Part shown: piece after piece, positions 1-8,084 of the stretch
How the letters are laid out: every line of letters starts with the position of its first letter
How positions within the stretch are numbered: position 1 is the stretch's first letter
Assembly: GCF_042650565.1 (NCBI RefSeq)
Contig: NZ_JBHSBH010000004.1
Span: forward strand, 1-64,000
Length of the DNA: 64,000 nucleotides
Reading direction: 5' to 3'
Source of the DNA: Nocardiopsis_B sediminis
GTDB lineage: Bacteria; Actinomycetota; Actinomycetes; Streptosporangiales; Streptosporangiaceae
The notes under the pieces: generated by a model
The model's input: only the letters and a program-made list of their open reading frames with translations
Told to the model about the DNA's origin: nothing
Database searches by the model: none
Position numbers and translations under genes: made by a program

Positions 1-29
1 TGGGGTGGGAGAGTAGGTCACCGCCGGAC
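1..29 (+). rRNA. rrf: 5S ribosomal RNA, 3' end only
   Basis: The first ~29 bases match the conserved 3' end of actinobacterial 5S rRNA (GTGGGAGAGTAGG followed by CACCGCCGGACA). This strand normally pairs with the 5' end to form helix I. The rest of the 5S gene, and presumably 23S and 16S, lie to the left of the window. A terminator follows within ten bases, as expected at the end of an rRNA operon. Recognised from memory of the family; the exact 3' nucleotide is approximate. Confidence 0.85.
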
Positions 30-38
30 ATTCTTTTT

Positions 39-75
39 GGTGGGGTGGGAGCTGTGCTTCTACCCCACCTTTTTG
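39..75 (+). terminator. rRNA operon intrinsic terminator
   Basis: GGTGGGGT (39-46) pairs with ACCCCACC (62-69), and the stem is followed at once by a T run (70-74). This is one of the few hairpins in the window with a true U-tract, which suits a strongly expressed rRNA operon. Confidence 0.85.
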
Positions 76-564
76 TTACCGCACATTGTGAACAAGTGAA
101 CCTTGCTCGAAGCATCCGTATGCGGAAAGTCACCGTCGGACACCGTGTGTGAGGTCTCAAGATCGCTGCTTTCTCGATCGCAGAAGGTGATTTTTTCGCC
201 GGCGTCCCCGCCCGCCTCGGTGTTCTCCGCTGTCGCCGTGACCTCCCGGGATGTGAGGCCGCGTGGGGTGATCCTCGCGCTTGTCGTGCCGGAGTGTGCG
301 GTTTCGCACCCGTTTGGAGGATTTTCGCGTCGACAGGGTCAGGGGGGCCGGGTAGTGTCACCGGTCCATGACACTGTGACGTGGACGTGACGTCCGCACG
401 CTGGGTGAACAGTGGGTCCGCATGCCTCTCGATCGCCGAACGCACCGGCGTTCGAGGCAGGAGGGGCGGGTATCGTATTGCGTAGGGTTCCGGCGATTCC
501 CCCGCAGCGCCGACCCGAGTGAGAATTTGCAGAACCGATTCGGCCCACGCATGCGTCACACGTC
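76..564 (+). other. Intergenic region upstream of the PBP gene, no credible gene
   Basis: About 490 bases without a convincing coding sequence; the short frames here have no ribosome-binding site or recognisable product. An inverted repeat AGTGTCA-N8-TGACACT lies at 354-375 and is followed by GACGTG-type repeats, a possible operator. An AT-richer stretch near 470-490 may hold the promoter of the downstream penicillin-binding protein gene, but no clear -35/-10 pair can be assigned. Confidence 0.4.
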
Positions 565-3500
565 TTGACCGCAGTGGGGGAGTCGAGAGTTCCAGGGGGC
601 CATCAACTGAATGACAGCACCTACGGCGCCGGTGGAACCGAACCGCGCCGCGAACCCGATCCGCCCGTAACCGATGGTAGTGCTACAGGGGATGCCGTGG
701 AAGCCCGGAGTGACTCCGGTGGCCGTCCGGAGGACGCCGAAGACCGTACCGACGGGGCCGAAGGCGCGCCCGTGACCGACGACGATCGCGCGGACAGCGC
801 CACCGGCTCTGCGTCCGGCTCCGTGTCCGGTCGTGAGGCGGAGCCCGCGCCCGGCAGCGATGATGAGCCGGCCCAGGAACGGGTCGACGCCTCCGCGGAG
901 GAAAAGAGCAGCGCGTCCGACGCGGCCGACCCCGGGAGTGATGACGACCCCGGGAGCCGTGACGACTCCGCGAAGGGGAGCGACGCGGGTTCCGACGCCG
1001 GCGGCGCTTCGGAAGCCGGGACCGACGCCGACTCCACGGCCACCACCACCGCCTTCAGTGCGCTCGGCACCGCCGATGCCGCCGATGCCGCCGATGACGA
1101 GGCCGCTGCCACCACCGCCCCTCCCGCCGATGCGGGCGCCGCCGGTGCGAGTGCTGCGGCGAGCGCGTTCAAGGACAGCGGGACGTTCTTCCGTGAGCGG
1201 GTCGCCCGTACCCTCGCCGAGCAGGGCTTCGACTTCCGCGAGGACGGCACCTGGGGGGACGGCGACTCCGCCGCCGCGTCCTCGGGCGGCTCCGCCACCG
1301 GCGACGACTCCGTCGCCGACTCCGGTGACGACGACACGACCGTGACCGTCACCCCCTCGGCCCCGCCGGTGGCGTCGCCCTCCGCCGCGGCGTCGTCCTC
1401 TGTGGACACCCCGGACTCCGGCGAGTCCGCTTCCGCCGAGCAGGCCGGTGCGGACGATGAAGCGGACACGACGTCCGACTCGGTGGGCGGTCACTCCGTT
1501 CCGGAGTCCGCGACCGCCGCCTACGACCCCGATGAGACGCTGCCGTCCGCGGTCCGGGGCGACACCCCCGTGTCCCCCACCCACGAGGACGCCGACACCA
1601 CGCTGCCCGCCGAGCTTCCCCGCCCTGCGGCGGGAGCGGACGACACTCCGCCTGCCCCGACCTCGGCCCCGGCCGGGGGCGTCAGCGGGCACACCGCGTG
1701 GGACCCCGAGGGCACCGCGGCGTTCACCCCCGTCTTCGACGACGACGATGACGATGACGACCACACGGCCGCGCGCGGCGGCGCCGGCACGCCTTCCACG
1801 GCTCCCTCCTCCGAGTCCTCGTCGATCTTCTCCGCGTTCACCCCCGTCTCCCCGAAGCGGGAGGACGCCCCCGCGGCCCCTGCCCCGAACGCCGCCCCCT
1901 CTGGGGCGGACGGGGACGACGTCGAGTCCGCGGCCGGGTCCGGGGGACTCGATGACCCCGCGTCCCGTCCGAGCGGCGACGACCCCTCCCCGGTCTCCCC
2001 GCGGCCCGCGAACCCCTATCGCGGCCCCGGGATGGTGGCCTTCGGTGCCGGTGCGGCGGGCGGCGCCGCCGCATCCGCGGGCGGCGGCCCGGGTGCCCCC
2101 GCCGGCCCCGGAACGCCGGGTGGTCCGGCGGGCACGGGAGGCTCGGGACCCGGTGGCCCTGGTGGCCCTGGTGGCCCCGGTGACGGCGGTGGCCCGGGTG
2201 GCGGTGGCGAAGGCGGCGATGGCGAGGACGACGCGAAGTCCGCCGCAGCCGCCGCCGGCCTGCGCAACCTCAGGGCCATGGGGAAGGGCAAAAAGGGCAA
2301 GAAGAAGGCGGCCGCTGCCGCCGCATCCGGCCCGAAGGGCCCCGACGGCCCCACCGGCCCTGATGGCAAGAAGCCGAAGAAGCCCAAGAAGCCGCTGTGG
2401 TGGCGCATCACCCGCGGCGGGCTGATCACCGTCGGCGCCTTCGCGCTGCTCGGCATCGGCGGGTTCGGCATCGCCTACGCGACCATCCCCGTGCCCGACA
2501 GCACCCAGGAGGGCGTCGCGGACCAGGCCACGGAGTTCTACTACTCCGACGGCGAGACCAAGTTCGCCGAACGCGGCATCGACCGTGAAATCGTGGACCT
2601 CGAGGAGATCCCCGACGGGGTCCAGGAGGCGGTCATCTCCGCCGAGGACCGCGGGTTCTGGACCGAGCCCGGTGTGTCCCTCACCGGTACGATCCGCGGC
2701 GCGTGGTCCACGTTCACGGGCCAGCAGGTGCAGGGCGGCTCGACCATCACCCAGCAGCTCGTGCGCAACTACTTCGAGGGTGTGAGCAGGGACCAGACGG
2801 TCGCCCGCAAGCTCCAGGAGATCATCATCGCCCTCAAGGTGGACCAGTCTCCGGACATGGACAAAGAGTGGGTGATGGAGCAGTACCTGAACACCATCTA
2901 CTTCGGGCGCAACGCGTACGGCATCCAGGCGGCGGCCGGGGCGTACTACCACAAGGACGTCAGCGAGCTCACGCCGGAGGAGTCGGCGTTCCTCGCCGCT
3001 GCCATCCAGCAGCCGACCCCGTTCGGCGAGGCCGACAGCAACACCACTCCGGAGATGGAGGAGCGGTGGCGCTACGTCGTCAACGGCATGGTGGGCGAGG
3101 CGATCACCGAGCAGGAAGCCGCCGCGATGGAGTTCCCGCACCCCGAGCCGGAGCGGATCACCGATGACCTCGGCGGCTACAACGGCTACATGCTCCAGCA
3201 GGCGATGGCGGAACTGGAATCGCTCGGTTACACCGAAGACCAGGTCAACCGGGGCGGGTACAAGGTCATCACGACCTTCGACCAGAGCATGATGGACATG
3301 GCGCGCGACGCCGTGGAGAGCACGGTCGACGTCGAATCGCTGCCCGAGGGCGTGCAGGCCGGCCTGACCGCGGTCGACCCGGCCACGGGCGAGGTCGTGG
3401 CGTTCTACGGCGGTGCCGACTACAACGCCAACCAGTACGACAGCGCGTTCAACGGGTCGGCCCAGGCGGGTTCCGCGTTCAAGCCCTACGTGCTGGCCAC

Positions 3501-4476
3501 CGCCCTGGAGCAGGGCTACAGCCTCGACAGCATCGTGAACGGCAGCTCGCCGATCACGGTCAACGGCAGCCAGATCCAGAACGCCGGCGGCGCGAACTAC
3601 GGGCCGCTGAACCTGGTGCAGGCGACGCAGCGCTCGATCAACACCGGGTACGTGCAGCTGGCGGAGGAGGTCGGGGTCGAGAGTGTCCGCGATACCGCCT
3701 ATGCGGCCGGCATCCCCGAGGACATGATCACCGACGACCAGGTGGTGCCGACCCTGGCGCTGGGCGTCTCCGATGTGAGCCCGGTCGATCAGGCCAGCGG
3801 GTTCGCGACCTTCGCCAACGGCGGGGAGCATATCCAGGCGCACGTCGTCCGCGAGATCGTGAACCAGGACGGCGAGGACGAGCGCGCGGCGGTCGACCGC
3901 AACCAGGCCGTCAGCGCCGACACCGCGGCCAACGTCTCCTACGCGCTCCAGCAGGTCGTCCAGAGCGGTACCGGTACCGCCGCGGCGCTGCCCGACGGCC
4001 GCCCGGTGGCGGGCAAGACCGGTACCACCGATAGCAGCGTGGCGACCTGGTTCGTGGGCTACGCGCCGCAGCTGTCGACCGCGGTGGGCGTGTACAACGG
4101 CAACAACCAGCCGTTCAGCGTCCCCGGCTGGGGGTCGCTGTCGGGCGGTACCCTCTCGGCGACGATCTGGCGCGCGTTCATGTCGCAGGCGATGGAGGGC
4201 CGCGAGGTCGAGCAGTTCCCCGGCCGCACCAGCGGCGGTGACGTGCAGAACCTCGCACCCGAGCTGCCGCCGTCGCCCGAGGCCCCGTCGGAGCCGGTCG
4301 AGCCCCCGGTTGAGGAGCCCGTACCCGAGGTTCCCCCGACCCCGGAGGTGCCGGAGGTCCCGGAGCAGCCCTCGGATCCGGGCATCCCTCCGGGTGAGGA
4401 TCCGGGTGGGGAGGAACCGGGCTTCCCGGGGTTCCCCGGACCGGAGGACCCGGAGGATCCGCCGCCCGCTGAGTGA
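565..4476 (+). CDS. Bifunctional penicillin-binding protein (transglycosylase/transpeptidase) with giant disordered N-terminus
   Basis: Class A PBP that polymerises glycan strands and cross-links peptidoglycan outside the membrane. The first ~610 residues are an Asp/Ser/Ala/Pro/Gly-rich, low-complexity cytoplasmic segment ending in a Lys-rich stretch. One membrane helix follows (~618-640). The GT51 domain shows EDRGFW, QGGSTITQQLVRNYF and RKLQEI. The transpeptidase domain shows SAFK (SxxK, ~968), SIN (SxN) and KTGTT (~1151). The C-terminal tail is Pro/Glu-rich. At ~1300 residues it is roughly 500 longer than usual, all in the N-terminal tail. The start is uncertain: TTG 565 and GTG 574 lack a ribosome-binding site, whereas an in-frame CTG at 607 has AGGGGG (594-599) seven bases upstream. 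ATG 611 is out of frame and stops after 19 codons. Confidence 0.93.
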   Translation: MTAVGESRVPGGHQLNDSTYGAGGTEPRREPDPPVTDGSATGDAVEARSDSGGRPEDAEDRTDGAEGAPVTDDDRADSATGSASGSVSGREAEPAPGSDDEPAQERVDASAEEKSSASDAADPGSDDDPGSRDDSAKGSDAGSDAGGASEAGTDADSTATTTAFSALGTADAADAADDEAAATTAPPADAGAAGASAAASAFKDSGTFFRERVARTLAEQGFDFREDGTWGDGDSAAASSGGSATGDDSVADSGDDDTTVTVTPSAPPVASPSAAASSSVDTPDSGESASAEQAGADDEADTTSDSVGGHSVPESATAAYDPDETLPSAVRGDTPVSPTHEDADTTLPAELPRPAAGADDTPPAPTSAPAGGVSGHTAWDPEGTAAFTPVFDDDDDDDDHTAARGGAGTPSTAPSSESSSIFSAFTPVSPKREDAPAAPAPNAAPSGADGDDVESAAGSGGLDDPASRPSGDDPSPVSPRPANPYRGPGMVAFGAGAAGGAAASAGGGPGAPAGPGTPGGPAGTGGSGPGGPGGPGGPGDGGGPGGGGEGGDGEDDAKSAAAAAGLRNLRAMGKGKKGKKKAAAAAASGPKGPDGPTGPDGKKPKKPKKPLWWRITRGGLITVGAFALLGIGGFGIAYATIPVPDSTQEGVADQATEFYYSDGETKFAERGIDREIVDLEEIPDGVQEAVISAEDRGFWTEPGVSLTGTIRGAWSTFTGQQVQGGSTITQQLVRNYFEGVSRDQTVARKLQEIIIALKVDQSPDMDKEWVMEQYLNTIYFGRNAYGIQAAAGAYYHKDVSELTPEESAFLAAAIQQPTPFGEADSNTTPEMEERWRYVVNGMVGEAITEQEAAAMEFPHPEPERITDDLGGYNGYMLQQAMAELESLGYTEDQVNRGGYKVITTFDQSMMDMARDAVESTVDVESLPEGVQAGLTAVDPATGEVVAFYGGADYNANQYDSAFNGSAQAGSAFKPYVLATALEQGYSLDSIVNGSSPITVNGSQIQNAGGANYGPLNLVQATQRSINTGYVQLAEEVGVESVRDTAYAAGIPEDMITDDQVVPTLALGVSDVSPVDQASGFATFANGGEHIQAHVVREIVNQDGEDERAAVDRNQAVSADTAANVSYALQQVVQSGTGTAAALPDGRPVAGKTGTTDSSVATWFVGYAPQLSTAVGVYNGNNQPFSVPGWGSLSGGTLSATIWRAFMSQAMEGREVEQFPGRTSGGDVQNLAPELPPSPEAPSEPVEPPVEEPVPEVPPTPEVPEVPEQPSDPGIPPGEDPGGEEPGFPGFPGPEDPEDPPPAE

Positions 4477-4478
4477 TC

Positions 4479-4506
4479 GGCGGGCACGATCCCGGATACG
4501 CCCGCC
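4479..4506 (+). terminator. Candidate hairpin after the PBP gene
   Basis: GGCGGGC (4479-4485) can pair with GCCCGCC (4500-4506) directly after the PBP stop codon, with a 14-base loop and no T-tract. It lies between convergent genes, so it could act on the incoming transcript. Weak support. Confidence 0.35.
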
Positions 4507-4530
4507 ACGGCGTGACAACGGCGGGGGGGG

Positions 4531-4547
4531 NNNNNNNNNNNNNNNNN
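4531..4547. other. Assembly gap (17 N) flanked by G runs
   Basis: Seventeen undetermined bases are bordered by eight G on the left and five G on the right. This looks like an unresolved G homopolymer or G-rich hairpin between two convergent genes. No coding sequence is interrupted, because the PBP gene stops at 4476 and the next gene ends at 4583. Confidence 0.95.
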
Positions 4548-4582
4548 GGGGGCGGCCACCGCCGTTTCGCTTGCGCCGGTTC

Positions 4583-5659
4583 TCAGTGCACGAGCGCCGC
4601 GCATCCGCACGCGTCGGGGAACGGCGGCGCGGCCGCCGGCGGGGCGTCGGCGAACACCCCCGCCCCCGGTGTCGCGCCGCAGAGGGCGTCGGCGGCGAGG
4701 ATGACGGCCGCCGCCGTCCACGTGCTGCGCTCCACCGGCCACAGCACGTCCTGCGCGAACTGGTAGCCGGTCCAGTAGGCGCCGTCGTCGGGGTCGCGCA
4801 GGTGCTGGACGTCGGCGAGCAGCCGGGTCGCCGTGTCGGTCTCGCCCATGGCGGCGAGGGCGAGGACGAGTTCGGAGGTCTCGGCCCCGGTCACCCACGG
4901 CTGGTCGTCGACGCACCGGATGCCCAGCCCGGGGACCACGAACGTGTCCCAGCGGGTGTCGATGCGCTCCTTGGCGGCGGGGCCGCGCACGGCGCCGCCG
5001 AGGATGGGGTAGTACCAGTCCATGGAGTAGCGGGAGCGGTCGGCGAAGAGGGGTTCGTGGTCGGCCACGAGGTGGCCCAGCTGCGCCGCCGCCAGTTCCC
5101 AGTCGGGCTGGGGCCGGCCGAGCCGGTCGCCGAGGGCGGCCGCGCACCGCAGGGCCTGGTGGATGCTGGCGCAGGCGGTGAGCAGCGCGTGGTCGCCGGG
5201 GGCGCCCCCGGGGTCGCGCGCCCATTGGATCTCGCCGCGGCCGGTGCGCAGGCCGAGGGCGAAGTCGATGCCGCCGCGCACCATCGGCCACATGTCCCGG
5301 GCGAAGTCCTCGTCGCCGGTGATGAGCAGGTGGTGCCATATCCCCACGGCGGGGTAGGCGGCGTGGTTGGCCTCCCGGACGGGGGCGGCGACCCGGTGCT
5401 GGCGGATCTTGGCGGGCCAGGATCCGTCGGCGCCCTGGCGGCCGGCCAGCCAGCGGTAGGCGTCGCGGGCGGCGGCGGTGTGCCCGGTGGCGCTCAGCGC
5501 CATGGCGCATTCGACGTGGTCCCAGGGGTCGAGGTGGCCGCCGGGGAACCAGGGGATGGCGCCGTCGGGGGTCTGGCAGTGGAGTAGGTGGCCGGCGGAC
5601 CGGGCGATGTCGTCCGCGCTGAGGACGCCGGGGAGTTCGGGGAGGTCGGGTGAGTTCAT
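4583..5659 (-). CDS. Prenyltransferase/squalene-cyclase-like alpha/alpha-barrel protein
   Basis: 358 residues, starting MNSPDLPELPG. The sequence has helical-hairpin repeats typical of alpha/alpha6 barrels, with GAIPWFPGG, DPWDHVECAMAL near the N-terminus and GADGSWPAK around residue 90. It resembles actinobacterial proteins annotated as prenyltransferase or squalene-cyclase-like, and also glycoside-hydrolase-like barrels. The substrate is unknown. Its ATG overlaps the TGA of the methyltransferase gene (ATGA), so it is translationally coupled as the third gene of a glycosyltransferase-methyltransferase operon. This suggests a step in making or trimming a lipid-linked or secreted glycan. Naming it a true prenyltransferase would be over-reading the fold similarity. 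Confidence 0.85.
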   Translation of the reverse strand: MNSPDLPELPGVLSADDIARSAGHLLHCQTPDGAIPWFPGGHLDPWDHVECAMALSATGHTAAARDAYRWLAGRQGADGSWPAKIRQHRVAAPVREANHAAYPAVGIWHHLLITGDEDFARDMWPMVRGGIDFALGLRTGRGEIQWARDPGGAPGDHALLTACASIHQALRCAAALGDRLGRPQPDWELAAAQLGHLVADHEPLFADRSRYSMDWYYPILGGAVRGPAAKERIDTRWDTFVVPGLGIRCVDDQPWVTGAETSELVLALAAMGETDTATRLLADVQHLRDPDDGAYWTGYQFAQDVLWPVERSTWTAAAVILAADALCGATPGAGVFADAPPAAAPPFPDACGCAALVH

Positions 5660-6408
5660 ACGCCGTCCCCTGCGCCGGTGCCGGCCGCCGGGCCGCCGGG
5701 CGGTTTGCGCAGGTAGACGACGACGCTCTTGCCGATCACCGGGTTGAGCACCCGTTCGGTGATGCGGGTGAGCCGGGGGGCCTTGAGGATGTCCCACACC
5801 AGCATGCGGTGGTAGGCGGCGACGAGCGGGTGGGTGTCGTTGCCGGTGCCCACGGCGCACTTGATCCACCAGTAGGGGGAGTGCAGGGCGTGGGCGTGGT
5901 GGTGCGGGCCGATCTGGAAGCCGGTGGCCTTGAGCTTGGCCTCGAGTTCGGCGCGGGTGTAGATGCGGATGTGGCCGCCTTCGACGGTGTGGTAGTCCTC
6001 CGACAGCGCCCAGCACACCCGTTCGGGCAGCCAGCTGGGGACCGTGACGGCGGCGATCCCGCCGGGCCGGAGCACGCGGTAGAGCTCGGCCATGGCCGCG
6101 GTGTCGTGGGGGAGGTGCTCGAAGATCTCGGCGGCGACGATGCGGTCGAAGGAGGCGTCGTCGAACGGCATGTCGAGCGCGTCGCCTTTGACGGTGTCGG
6201 CCTCGGCTCCGGCGGGGGCCTCGCCTTCGGCGCGCATGGCGGCGAACATGGCGGCGACGTCGGCGAGGTCGTTCTCGTTCTGGTCGAAGGCCACGATGTC
6301 GGCGCCGCGGCGGTAGATCTCGAAGGCGTGGCGGCCGCCGCCGCAGCCGAGGTCGAGGACGCGGTCTCCCGGGCCGACGGGCAAGAGGGTGAAGTCGACG
6401 GTGATCAG
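5656..6408 (-). CDS. Class I SAM-dependent methyltransferase with probable CTG start
   Basis: About 250 residues. Motif I VLDLGCGGGRHAFE lies near the N-terminus, followed by an acidic strand end (VAFDQN), GDALDMPF and the FEHLPH/YRVLRPGG segment, all typical of the methyltransf_11/25 families. No ATG, GTG or TTG fits the start. The preceding glycosyltransferase ends in TGA at 6407-6405, and a CTG at 6408-6406 overlaps it as CTGA, preceded by AAGGAG with a six-base gap. That mirrors the ATGA overlap at the downstream end of this gene, so CTG is the likely start. The methyl acceptor is unknown and is inferred to be a glycan or glycolipid intermediate made by the neighbouring enzymes. Confidence 0.9.
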   Translation of the reverse strand: MITVDFTLLPVGPGDRVLDLGCGGGRHAFEIYRRGADIVAFDQNENDLADVAAMFAAMRAEGEAPAGAEADTVKGDALDMPFDDASFDRIVAAEIFEHLPHDTAAMAELYRVLRPGGIAAVTVPSWLPERVCWALSEDYHTVEGGHIRIYTRAELEAKLKATGFQIGPHHHAHALHSPYWWIKCAVGTGNDTHPLVAAYHRMLVWDILKAPRLTRITERVLNPVIGKSVVVYLRKPPGGPAAGTGAGDGV

Positions 6409-7721
6409 TGGTGGCTCCTTCGGGTCGTACGGGTCGCGGGTGCCGGCCGGGGCCGCCGGTGCGGCCGCGGGGAGGAGGCGGCGATGGACTCGGCGTACCG
6501 GCGCGCGGTGGCGTCGGCGACCGCCCGCCAGGTGAACCGGGCCTGGACGCGTTCCAAGGCCGCGGCGCCCATGCGGGCCCGTTCGGCGGGGTCGTCGAGG
6601 AGGGCGCCGACGGCGGCGGCGAGCTCCTCGGGGTCTCCGGGGGTGATGAGGCGCCCGGTGTCGCCGCCGGTGCCGACCACCTCGGGGATGGCTCCGGCGC
6701 GGCTGGCGACGAGGGGGGTGGCGCAGGCCATCGCCTCGACGGCGGGCAGGGAGAACCCCTCGTAGAAGGAGGGGACCACCGCGACCTCGGCGGAGGCGAG
6801 GAGGCGGGCGAGTTCGCCGTCGTCGATGCCGCTGACGAAGGTGACGCGGTCGCGCAGGCTCAGCTCGTCGACGAGCAGGTCGGTGGGTCCTCCGGCGCGG
6901 GGGCGGCTGACGACGGTCAGGGAGACGTCGCGTTCGGTGGCGAGTTTGGCGGTGGCGTGCAGGAGGGTGGCGACGCCTTTGAGGGGGCTGTCGGCGCTGG
7001 CCACGCAGACCAGCCGGCCGGGGACGCGTTCGACGTCGGGCCGGGGGTGGAAGGTGCGGGTGTCGACGCCGAGGGGGACGACGTCGATGGCGGAGCGCTG
7101 CACGCCGAACTCGCGGACGATGTCGTCGGCGGAGGAGCGGGAGGGGACGAGGATGGGGCGCAGCCGGCGGGCGACGCGTCCCTGCATGCCCACGAAGCCG
7201 TACCACCGGCGCTTGGACAGCCGCTGCCAGCCGGTGGCCTCCTCCAGCTCGATGCGGCGGTCGACGGTGATGGGGTGGTGGATGGTGGTGACCATCGGGA
7301 ACCCGGCGGCCTGGAGGCCGAGCTGGCCGTAGCCGAGGGTCTGGTTGTCGTGGAGGACGTCGAACTCGGCGCGCCGGCGGTAGAGCTCGCGCAGGGCGCG
7401 CAGGGAGAAGGTGAGGGGTTCGGGGAACCCGGCGGTCCACATGGTGCCGACTTCCAGGGCGTCGATCCAGTCGCGCCATTCGCGCATGGGTGGCGCGACG
7501 AAGGGGTTGGCGTCGTTGTAGAGGTCGAGGCTGGGGACCTTCTCCAGGATCACGCCCTCATCGAGGTCGGGGTAGGGCTGGCCGGAGAAGACGCTGACCC
7601 GGTGGCCGAGCGCTGCCAGCTCGCGTGAGAGGTGGCGGATGTAGACCCCCTGTCCGCCGCAGTGCGGTTTGCTGCGGTAGGAGAGGAGGGCGACGCGCAG
7701 GGGGCGGTCGGTGTTCGGCAT
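6405..7721 (-). CDS. Glycosyltransferase family 4
   Basis: 438 residues, starting MPNTDRPLRVALLSY. GT-B fold: the N-terminal Rossmann domain has the Gly-rich HCGGQGVYIRHLSREL acceptor-side loop. The C-terminal domain has the GT4 hallmarks VPSFYEGFSLPAVEAMACATPLVASRAGAIPEVV, including the E-x7-E nucleotide-sugar-binding pair. Predicted cytosolic retaining transferase using a nucleotide sugar; donor and acceptor cannot be read from sequence. It is the first gene of a three-gene overlapping operon with the methyltransferase and the alpha/alpha-barrel protein, an arrangement I recall from other actinomycetes. The C-terminal ~20 residues are Arg/Pro-rich and probably disordered. Confidence 0.93.
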   Translation of the reverse strand: MPNTDRPLRVALLSYRSKPHCGGQGVYIRHLSRELAALGHRVSVFSGQPYPDLDEGVILEKVPSLDLYNDANPFVAPPMREWRDWIDALEVGTMWTAGFPEPLTFSLRALRELYRRRAEFDVLHDNQTLGYGQLGLQAAGFPMVTTIHHPITVDRRIELEEATGWQRLSKRRWYGFVGMQGRVARRLRPILVPSRSSADDIVREFGVQRSAIDVVPLGVDTRTFHPRPDVERVPGRLVCVASADSPLKGVATLLHATAKLATERDVSLTVVSRPRAGGPTDLLVDELSLRDRVTFVSGIDDGELARLLASAEVAVVPSFYEGFSLPAVEAMACATPLVASRAGAIPEVVGTGGDTGRLITPGDPEELAAAVGALLDDPAERARMGAAALERVQARFTWRAVADATARRYAESIAASSPRPHRRPRPAPATRTTRRSHH

Positions 7722-8084
7722 GTGGTTGACCCATCGGCGGGATGTGGTGGGTGAGGGGTGCGGCGGTGGCCGCGGGCGGGGCGGCAGGGGCGCGCCGGTG
7801 AGCCCACTGCGGGAGGAGGGGCCGCCGCTGTCGGGCGGCGGTGGGCGTGCGGGGTCCGGGCGGGCCGGCGGGCGTCGCGGGGGGTGGTGCTGTTCCGGCC
7901 GGCAGGGTCACTCGTCACCTCGTTCGTCGCTCGCGGTGGTGGCGGCCACCGCGGGTCGCGCGTGCCCCGAAAGTTACCCAGCAGTTTAATATGTGGTCCC
8001 TGTGCCCGAATTGTCGCCTACCCGGATCTTATGCCGGATGCGGGCGGTGGAGACGGGTCGTGGTCGCGCTGCGTCGGCATGCGG
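7722..8084. other. Intergenic region upstream of the glycosyltransferase operon
   Basis: About 360 bases between two minus-strand genes with no credible coding sequence; the small frames here are GC-skew artefacts. The only AT-richer patch (~7968-7998) is a plausible promoter zone for the minus-strand glycosyltransferase operon, but no consensus elements can be assigned with confidence. If so, the operon has a 5' leader of more than 200 bases. Confidence 0.4.

Noticed and set aside
103..390. 95-residue plus-strand frame after the rRNA terminator
   Set aside because: No ribosome-binding site, no recognisable family, and unremarkable composition; likely chance.
611..670. ATG 611 as PBP start
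   Set aside because: It lies out of frame with the PBP and stops after 19 codons. Kept only as a note that a one-base error could exist here.
556..4518. 1320-residue open frame antisense to the PBP gene
   Set aside because: Arg/Gly/Val-rich shadow created by GC codon bias; the plus strand carries clear PBP motifs and a signal-anchor.
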